Below are positions 55,743 to 64,000 of a stretch of DNA of 64,000 bases, piece by piece. The translations under genes and the position numbers were made by a program. The notes under the pieces are model-generated. The model made no database searches, had not been told where the DNA came from, and saw only the letters and a program-made list of their open reading frames with translations. The number at the start of each line of letters is the position of its first letter. Position 1 is the first letter of the stretch. This DNA is from Azolla caroliniana (Eukaryota > Polypodiophyta), in the NCBI GenBank assembly GCA_043228905.1, contig JBHGNT010000022.1, positions 3,782,001-3,846,000 on the forward strand, given 5' to 3'.

Positions 55743-55752
55743 TTTAGGTCAT

Positions 55753-57797
55753 CTATAAACAGAGGATCAAAATGACAAACAAAGGCATGTAAGTCCATCA
55801 AGTTCTGTGTAAAATCCAAGCATTTTGAATTATAACAACATGAGAAGGCAGAAGTGTTCTAGCACACTATTTTTAACATAATATGAACCTCTGTTCTATG
55901 AGCTGGAAGTTAGAATCATCATCTGATACACATCAGCGAGACTTAGAAACCCTGAATACCCATGTTAGATAAAAAGCATAAGACTTCAAAGCTCAGGAAG
56001 ATTCCTCTTATACTTTTGGCCTTCTCTTACTTTGTAGAAACAAGTGAGCAACACCTCTGGCAATCTACATGTCTGTGACATTTGCAGCATCTAAATTATG
56101 AACTAGATTGTAGACTTTAGTAAGATCTCTCAAAAACCAGTGATCAATCATCATAAATCCCATAAAAAGGTTTAGAGAGAACCATCTGCGTTAGGAAATA
56201 GAAAATTTCTAGCATACATTGAGCATTTGTCTTACATTTCAGGAGATCTAGTTCAAATAACCACTAGTCACCTTAAACAGTCCAGAGTAAGGTTCCATTT
56301 AGGTGCTCTCTGTGGAGAGAATCAAGAGAGAAAGTAAGGAATGACAAGCCACGAAATAAGGCATAAATCATGCATAATGGTGTATATATAATGAGATACA
56401 GGAGACTTCTAGCATACGTTACCTACCTATTCTTGCATTACAGAAGGGATGATGCAATACATCTGGCTTCAAGTGATCGCTAGTGAATCTTAGTCAATTC
56501 TGGAATAGTCAGTAGCATATCACCTACGGTTCCAAAATGACCATTTCAACCATCCTTACTACAGATTTCCTGGAAAAATACAATATTTCCAGTATATCTT
56601 ATCCTTATATTACATTGCAAGTCAAGATGTGGCTTCTATGGGCCTGTGATATTCAAATCCTGACATGGAGCCTTTATAAAAAAAATGTTAATAAACAGTG
56701 GCCAATCATCCATCATCAATCCCCTAAAAGGTATAGAGTACGCTTCCATAATAGAATGCTTCCAAAAATATTGATTTGACATGATCTTCAAGAGAGAAAG
56801 AGAGAAGTTTCTTGGCATGGCCTTAATTTTCTACAGGTTTTGGAAGCTTCTACATTATCATATACGAGCTTGACAAAAATAAATCTTTCTGTTCATCACA
56901 AATTAATCATGTCTAACATCAAAAACTGTCTTCAGAGTAAGGCTCTATTTGGCTCTACATTTCTTTCTTTGTACAGAACTTGGTTGGGATGAAATTTCCA
57001 AAGAGTACTACTGTTACTTATAACATCTTCAAAAATTACTAGCTGATAAAGAATTTCACCATAACTAACAGCATAAAACAGAAAAGCGAAAGCAAAACAA
57101 ACGGGAATGCACTGATCTCTAATAGAATCCTAACAGACAAAGAAAACACAGAAGTTCTTCCGGAAATCCAGAGAAAATTCAAGTTGGACGCTAAATCCTA
57201 ACCCTAATTTAAAACAGGAATCGAATAAAAGACAAAGAAATATAAATAATAATAAAAACAATGCAAACCAGAAACAGAAAATGAAACAAAGAGAATGACA
57301 GAGAAAAACAAACAAACCATTATGGGTTGATCTTCACTAAACCCTAACACACAAAGAAACGCAGAGAAAGTGTTTCCCACAAAGAATAAAAAGAAATCAT
57401 TTATGCTTAGTAAACCGAAACAAGCAGAGAGAAACATAAACATCCAAAGAAATCCATAACGGGAGCAACAAAAGAAAATGTTGTCTCTTTCTTTACTAAA
57501 CCCTAACAAGCAGAGAGAGAGAGAGAGAGAGAGAGAGATGAAGAGAGAAAAAATATGAAGCGTTCAACAGATATCCATAGAGATTTTTATTAAACCCTAG
57601 AGGTGCGCACAGAAGAGCGTATCATAGAATTTCATAAACGGAAAGAGGAACTAGAAAGCGTCAATCTTCAGTAAAATCTAACAAGAGCTCACAGAAAGGA
57701 AGAGATATCGGAAAAGAGGATCAAAAAAGCGATGATCTCTCAGACATGACCATAACAAGCAGAGAGAAACATAGAGGGTACCACAGAAATCCAGCGG

Positions 57798-57828
<31 letters not shown>

Positions 57829-57862
57829 TCACAGAAGATGGGAGCGAAGGAGAGAGGAATAC
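55753..57862 (-). other. Probable leader intron of the EBF gene
   Basis: On the minus strand a donor CAG|GTATTCC ends at 57863/57862 and an acceptor CTGTTTATAG ends at 55753. The 2.1 kb between has no coding signal. It contains a (CT)n run at about 57515-57538 and another at 57797-57826 (both minus strand), and AAACCCTAA-like strings on the plus strand. Splicing is inferred from these sites only. Confidence 0.55.
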
Positions 57863-57960
57863 CTGGAGACATGGATCTGAAGCATGAGCTTCTGTTCTTC
57901 TGGTGGTGGATCGATTCCTTTCGTCAGAGGAGAGAGAGAGACGATGCATTGATGGCCAGA
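57863..57960 (-). other. Probable first (leader) exon of the EBF gene
   Basis: The minus strand has CT-rich leader sequence ending CATGTCTCCAG at 57863. It contains two ATGs. Joined to the exon at 55752 they give short upstream frames, not an in-frame start for the EBF protein. The transcription start is not known. Confidence 0.4.
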
Positions 57961-58019
57961 ATCAGAAGGAGAAAGGAAGGATGGAAAGAAAGGAAAAGGA
58001 GAGAGACAGACAGATGAAA

Positions 58020-58050
58020 TCGGTTCGGTTCGGTTCGGTTTCGATTCGGT
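58020..58050 (+). repeat. Short CGGTT array
   Basis: CGGTT repeats four times in a row at about 58021-58040, followed by TCGATTCGGTTCC. It lies upstream of the EBF leader. Confidence 0.8.
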
Positions 58051-58181
58051 TCCGGCGATGGATGGGATGGATTCTTGGGGAGAATCGGAGAGGAAAAAGG
58101 AAGAGGAAACGTGGAGACAAGAAACGCCCCACCGCTCAGGAAAAAGCTTCTACAACAGACATACTACATATACAGAAAGAC

Positions 58182-58184
<3 letters not shown>

Positions 58185-58225
<41 letters not shown>
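58185..58225 (+). repeat. (CT)n microsatellite upstream of EBF
   Basis: A CT run of about 35 bases at 58189-58223, then TGTCTCTGTG. On the EBF strand it is (GA)n, a type common near plant promoters. Confidence 0.9.
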
Positions 58226-58229
<4 letters not shown>

Positions 58230-58267
58230 GTGTTTCTGTTTCATGAGGATATGGCGGAGGAGGAGGT

Positions 58268-58318
58268 GAGTCAAGAAAAGTCAAGAAAAGTCAAGAAGAG
58301 TCAAGAAGAGTCAAGAGT
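58268..58318 (+). repeat. 10-bp repeat GTCAAGAAAA
   Basis: Five copies in a row, the later ones GTCAAGAAGA, at about 58270-58318. Confidence 0.88.
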
Positions 58319-58408
58319 GGTTTTTCTCATTTTCTTGCCGCTTTTCCTCGAGAAGGAGTTTCGTGGGGTTTTCTTCTCCTCTCCTCTCCTTTCTCTCTCC
58401 CGCTTTTC

Positions 58409-58684
58409 TTGCTTTCTTTCCGACCCCTTTTTCTTTTCTGGCCTGAAAAGATTCGTTCGTCCCGAAGAATCGTTCCTCCTGCTTTCTTTCCGACCGATTA
58501 TTCGTCCTGGAGAATTGTTCTGGCCTGAAAAGATTCGCCCCGAAGAATCGTTCCTCCTGCTTTCTTTCCGACCCCTTCTTTTTTCTTCTGGCCTGAAAAG
58601 ATTCGCCCCGAAGAATCGTTCCTCCTGCTTTCTTTCCGACCCCTTCTTTTTTCTTCTGGCCTGAAAAGATTCGCCCCGAAGAAA
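58409..58684 (+). repeat. Minisatellite of about 68 bp upstream of EBF
   Basis: Units beginning CTTTCTTTCCGACC start near 58412, 58482, 58560 and 58628. The last two are 68 bases apart and almost identical; the first two differ in length (about 70 and 79). Each has GGCCTGAAAAGATTCG and CCGAAGAATCGTTCC. Confidence 0.85.
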
Positions 58685-61600
58685 CTGTAGGACAAGGCAA
58701 GAGACGGCGCGAAGAGAGCTTGGACAAGCAAGACGCGCAAAGAGAGAGGGGTATTTTCGAGAACTAGGAAAAGTAGGTGCGCTTCGCGAGGAAATAAAAG
58801 GGCCATCTTGGTATTTTCAATCTTTTCAGGGTATCTCGGGGGATTTTGTCGACGATGTGGGAGAGGAAAAGTTATGTATGGTGCTTCGCATTATTGTGTT
58901 CATTGTATTCGGACTTATGGCAAATGTCGAGCGGAGAGAAAAGTACTTGTGTGTTGTTGTTGTTTCAATCGTAAGTTCATTGCATTGGGACCTATGGTGA
59001 TGCTTGGTGGAGAAGAAAGTGTTTTTGGTGTGAAGTGCAAAGGATAATGTTTCTTCCATAAGTCATGATGTCATGAATGTATTTTTCAATGTCTATGACT
59101 CAATCCATGCATGTGGCCCCATACCTTAGATCTTGTTGATGTTTCTGTGGGCACATGAAGCATTTATCAATCATCGTAACAATAGTCAAGTGTCTACCAT
59201 AGTGTAAAGTTGCATTGGTATTTCATCCTTTTGTGGTTAACAACATTCTTGTACCCCTCGTGAAACTTACTTGTAATGTGAACAATTCATTCAACCTCAC
59301 AAACACTGTTGCAAGGGAAGTTTAATGCCTTGACTAAAAAAAAAGTGGTGTTTGAGTTTCATCCATGTGCAAATGAATCTAGTCAAACTATATATCGAGA
59401 CATTTGAATGAACCGTGTTAATGCATGCTGGACAAGCAATTAATTGATGTTATTTTATCGATATTCATACTTGATTAGATGAAGCATGTGCAGGTTTTGT
59501 AGGAAAGTAGAATGAGTTGCGTTTTTAGAATAGTGTTTGAGAAGCAATAATATATTAGGTAAATAATACTGAGATATCAAAATAAAGAGTGTGAGAGTGT
59601 TTGGTAGAAAGCTAAGTTAGGTGGTGTCGAATTAGTGCCCAAGGTACCGCTTCAGATGAAGCAATTAGATGACAAAATCCTTTCTCAATAAGATATAAAG
59701 GATTACATGGCATACTATTTTTGAAAGGCTATCAAAAGACAAATAATGTTGGTGCCTTATCTAGCTAGTATTTGATCCTTTACGATTTATTAGGCAATCT
59801 CATGATGCTCCAATTTCCTTGCAGGGAGAGAAGGTATGTGATCCACGGTCACAAATTTATTTCACATGAGACAACTGAAGTGGCATGTTTCCATCTCCTA
59901 GATCAATCATATTAACAAGTATTAATAATGCATATGTCTTTTTTGTAGGATTTAGGGATATACGCAAACTTGTCAAAAATGCTAGAAAATGGAGGTATGC
60001 ACGAGAATTTGTCAAGAAAACGCCACAAATTTGCAGTGAGTTTGATTTTTTAATGAGCTAACATGTTTGTGTCCTGTGAGACTTGTTCCTAATGAAGCAA
60101 CTAGGAAATGTACCAACTTCCAACCAATACGATACGATGTGGACCAATTTGTTTGTGTTTGATTAGTGTCCTTGAATTCATTCATGATGTGTTGATTGAC
60201 TTAGGACTTCTTTTCCATATTGGAAGTGATAGGAAATTGGGCAAAAAGTGCCATAATTTAGGGGCCCCAAACTGAACCAAAAATATATGTCACTGTCTTT
60301 TAGCAATCATTGTTGATGAGTCGGTCGGGTGATGGGTTCCTTTTCACATTTGAAGCAATTCGAACAGATTATGAAGTATGTAGTAGAATTCTGAAGGAAT
60401 ATTCGTAGATGAAAAGTATGTTAGTGTCTCATTAGCGTGCCAAAAGTTGTTTATCTCATGGGTGACGTTAGATTTGCAGTATAGGAAATTGGGCAAATAA
60501 TACGAGAATTTCATATGGATTTATGAATAAAAAGGATGTTAGTCTAGAGGTTGAGTTGTTTTTTACTACTTGGCTACATGATAGGCTCCCATTTCACATA
60601 ATACTGAAGCCACAAGAGATACTAGATAGATGCTAGTTATTGTATAATATGTGTTACGAGTGTGACTAGTTTCTTTTTTGTACTTATTGAAGATCTATGG
60701 ATAACATTGTCTTTCAAATATGCTTTGTTTTGGGATTCCATTGGCTTTATAGAAGAAGTGTGTGTCCAATCTTTGCCGAAAATTAAAAACTTTAATGATG
60801 TTCAATGGGTTTTAAGAACTAACACGAATATCTTAGTTGGACCAAATTTCAACTGACACACGATGTGTATTCATTTAATGCTAAGCATGAATTATGTAAG
60901 AGATTGCGCTTCATTGCATGCAACCTTAAAACTCAAAAAGTAAGCAAAAATATGGAAGTTTGGACAAAGGTTCTTTGTGTTCACATTAGTGTACCCAATC
61001 CTCTTAATGTTCATGAACCTAGTTACTCCTTTCATTGATCGATTCGTGTACACACACACATACACTCATTGCATTAATGCATCTTTATAGACATACAACT
61101 TTAAATTCAACTATCCGTAATTATATGTAAAGAAATGACAACAATTCCTCCTATCAACCTTTCAAAATTGTACTAAAGCATAAAGAACAAAGTTATACAT
61201 TGGACAACTTGTTGAAAGTATTCAAGTTGGTTAAAGCATACTCAGAAAACATATTGGAATGAACCTTTCATTTGTCACCTTTCGGGGAGAGGGACTCTAG
61301 GGAGGGAGAGTAACTCATAGACGCTGATCATTTATGCATGAACATCCCATGTATCTGGCACAACCCCTCTTTATGCAAATCATACTCTTTAAATAATCTA
61401 AAGAGAACTCATTCAAGAGATCACCATCTCCTTTACCCTATCTCAATATGGAGAAAATCAAGTCATGCATTGGTAAAAGAAAAATTGCATAATTTAAAAA
61501 AGAAAAAGAAAAATTTGTGGAGAAACACAATGACTAATTTGTGGCATAGTATTTTGCAAACTTAAACTAGGATACTAATAAACAACAAAACGTAGACCTC

Positions 61601-64000
61601 AGAATGATTTGTGTATCTCACCAACTCAAATATATTCTCATAGATATTGGATAGATTGGTTATAAAACTCTTGTTGGCTTTGCATGATTTTGTTATTGAT
61701 GTTTCAACATGACATCTTATGATTTTTTATAGGTCCACAAGTATGCCATTTGCATTGTAAGCCATGTCCCTCGTACATTGCTTCTTCTTTTCCTCTTACA
61801 AATGATGGATGCTCTTTTGTTTCATTTTATCATTGGTTATGTTTAAGATCATGAACAGATACATGACCTATAGGAAGATTCATAGTTGATTAAGAATATA
61901 GATAGTAGAGCTATTTGACTATTTATTCTCTATACAATAGCCTACTTGTATATCGAGATTCACATGTATACCATTAATTCTTCTTGATTGTCAATGACGG
62001 GGAAACCCTCCTATGCTTTTAGTTTGCATATCTGTGCTACAATAATATTGAGTTAACTCTACATGACACGTAAACCCCCCCGACATTAAAAAAGCCATTC
62101 AAAAATGCGAATGCATTCATAATGGAAAGATGGAAACCCCACTAGTTTAACAATGACATAAACATGTGCTAGGGTCGAGCAAGGTATCATGTTTTTAAGT
62201 GAACAAAGAGAGGTATCAATGATCAAAACATGAAGAACATACATGCACATACAAGTAGCTTCATACTTTTGAAGCTAGATGTAGGTGTATCGGTTGAGAA
62301 ACCTATGAATCATACATCTTTAAGTCATGTTTTGTGTATTGTTAAATGTAATGCCTTTGCCCATTGACACTTATGGAAAATATTTTACAATATTGGCCAG
62401 ATGAATGATCTCTATTATTAGACTTCGTAATTTCAATATTATGTGATAAGCCTCAATAAAGTCATTGTCTACGGACAAGTTATTATTTGCAAGTTTGTTT
62501 CATTTTGCCTTAACTATTTATATTTAACAAGACATCACATGTGGGAGTATACTGTGATAGATTTGACCTTATACATTATGTAATTATCGAGACATTATGT
62601 GCAAAAAGTACATAGTGAATGCATTGAGTTCATGCATGATGCAATTAACAAGGTGAGAGTATTGGGTTTACCATTGAAATAAGAGTCCTTAGACTACTAC
62701 TTAAAGTAATTTCGGTCGTACCTTTTGAAGTTCTAACTTTCTCATACAAATATGACGGTGTAGTGAGAAATTTTATGCTTTGCAAAGTCGCAATTGTGAA
62801 ATAAATCAAGGTCAATGAGGATTGATATTGTGTACATTGCAAAAAAGCTTCATCAATTTCAATCAAGATTTTGCAAACAATTTGATTGCTATTAAAGAAT
62901 GGTTAAAAGGTTTCCATTGACCTTTACTATACACAAAAATGTTGAAGGAAATTATATAATATGAACATTGAAGATGAGAAAGACGGCAAGAGACAAATGA
63001 AACTAGAAGATGTGCCATTAGATGAGGTCAATAAATTTTATAGTTAGGTGTGTGCAAAGATGACAACCATACAACTGTCATGCATAAGTGACAAGAGCAT
63101 CAATAATAATAAATAGTCAATCAATCTAGAACATAGTGAAAGTTCTCTAGCTACATACAATCTATTGTTATGCCTTCTACACCCATGCATACACACATGA
63201 ACAATGATTGAAAGATATATTAATGTCACAATGTAGATCTATGTGTTTTGGCCACATGCATTCATGATTATATGCTATAACATATTAACACCTAACCATT
63301 TCAACAAGGTTATAATGTCAGCATTCAAATATTTAGAATAGTGACATAAACCATGATGCATCCATTTGGATAATATGGTATACTCGCAAAATAATTGTCT
63401 GCTAGCATAAAAACAATGGCATATGTTTATATATACAACCATCTTTATCATACCAGTTTATTATTATTATTCTTATAGAAAAATAGAATCAATCTCACTA
63501 TGGTAGCCACCTAGTAAACATCAAGTTGCTATCTGATGTTTTTGAATCGTGACTAAATCTTGTAAAATCATATGGGTTGTTACACATGATCAATAATCTC
63601 AGTAGTTGAATAGTTCACAAATACAACTAGCTCACCTAATATGAAAGTGTGATTGATGCATGAAACTTATTTGGCTGGGTACACGTACTAAACGGACAAT
63701 GATCCTTAGTTATAATTAAAAAAAATCATTTAGTGCACTAATGTGACATATATAATTACGACAACACAAGCAAAGAAGACTGCCCTTTGAGCAATGCATG
63801 TGGAGAAGGCTAAAGCAAGTCCCATTATTATTGTACCTAGTGTAAAAAGGAAGAAACCTATTGGACTTACTAACTGGAAATGGGTTGTTCATCAGTGGGT
63901 CATAGAACATTGAAAGTGTAGAAAATAGGGCTTTATCTTTTGAAATTCCCTGATATTTGCCCTATATTTGTCAAAGATTAGTTGTATTTCCTTTATTTAT
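58685..64000. other. AT-rich DNA at the right edge, no gene recognised
   Basis: I read both strands for long frames, RT, transposase and tRNA signatures and saw none. A 79-codon frame at 58808-59047 (plus) is Cys-rich at its start but matches nothing I know. Microsatellites are few, e.g. CA near 61051-61067. Any genes here would have to be short exons or lie beyond the edge. Confidence 0.5.

Noticed and set aside
57863-57960. First coding exon of EBF in the leader exon
   Set aside because: With the visible splice sites, the main frame meets TGA just after the junction, so neither upstream ATG reads into the EBF protein.
58020-58045. CGGTT array as an internal telomere repeat
   Set aside because: The plant telomere repeat is TTTAGGG. 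The unit differs and is only about four copies long.
58808-59047. 79-codon Cys-rich frame as a small secreted protein
   Set aside because: The Cys pattern fits no family I know, there is no convincing signal peptide, and base composition does not differ from surroundings.
63780-63920. Frame with KAKASPIIIVPSVKRKKP at the right edge as a transposase
   Set aside because: It is short, ends in a stop after about 40 codons, and has no catalytic motif.

Overview
The window is nuclear DNA of a land plant. It holds nested Ty1/copia and Ty3/gypsy LTR retrotransposons, spliceosomal-type introns, long CT/GA microsatellites, and one ordinary host gene: an EIN3-binding F-box (EBF) ethylene-signalling gene near the right end. 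I cannot name the species. The retroelements look GC-richer and full of CCGG; the host DNA is AT-rich.

Bases 1-43,000 are mostly one set of nested insertions that the sequence lets me order. A Ty1/copia remnant (A, + strand, from base 1) is followed by a decayed relative (A2), which is broken by a minus-strand copia (B). B is split at 4745 by gypsy X (4746-37624, target-site duplication CTATG). X's 5' LTR is split by chromovirus Y (5006-22506, TSD AGTTG/ATTTG). Y's 5' LTR is split five bases in by gypsy Z (5011-15317, TSD TGTTA). Z carries a solo copia LTR (6017-6404, TSD CGCCG) inside an extra open reading frame. X's interior also holds two sister copia elements on the minus strand, C1 (22949-27860) and C2 (30963-36703, TSD GGAGA). 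The rest of B resumes at 37625. Most internal stop codons fit C-to-T or G-to-A change, the usual decay of silenced, methylated repeats.

Between B and the host gene lies the most unusual part. At 39408-41791 (minus) there is a decayed gene for an RNase H-like, transposase-type protein with DUF7869 hallmarks. Head to head with it, with only 14 bases between the two start codons, is a decayed, intron-containing gene (41806-about 43730, plus). That gene joins a ParB/sulfiredoxin-like domain to a DNA methyltransferase-like domain (motif DIPYGF, then a W-K...E block). A truncated gypsy element W (43783-48382, itself carrying a solo LTR) lies in the methylase gene, and a possible C-terminal methylase piece appears beyond it at about 49558-50141. 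I read this pair as the fossil of a two-gene mobile element. I do not know a described plant transposon family with this content.

From 50,142 to 64,000 the DNA is AT-rich. It holds the EBF gene (53577-55742, minus), a probable 2.1-kb leader intron and leader exon, several small tandem repeats upstream of it, and about 5 kb at the right edge where I see no gene.
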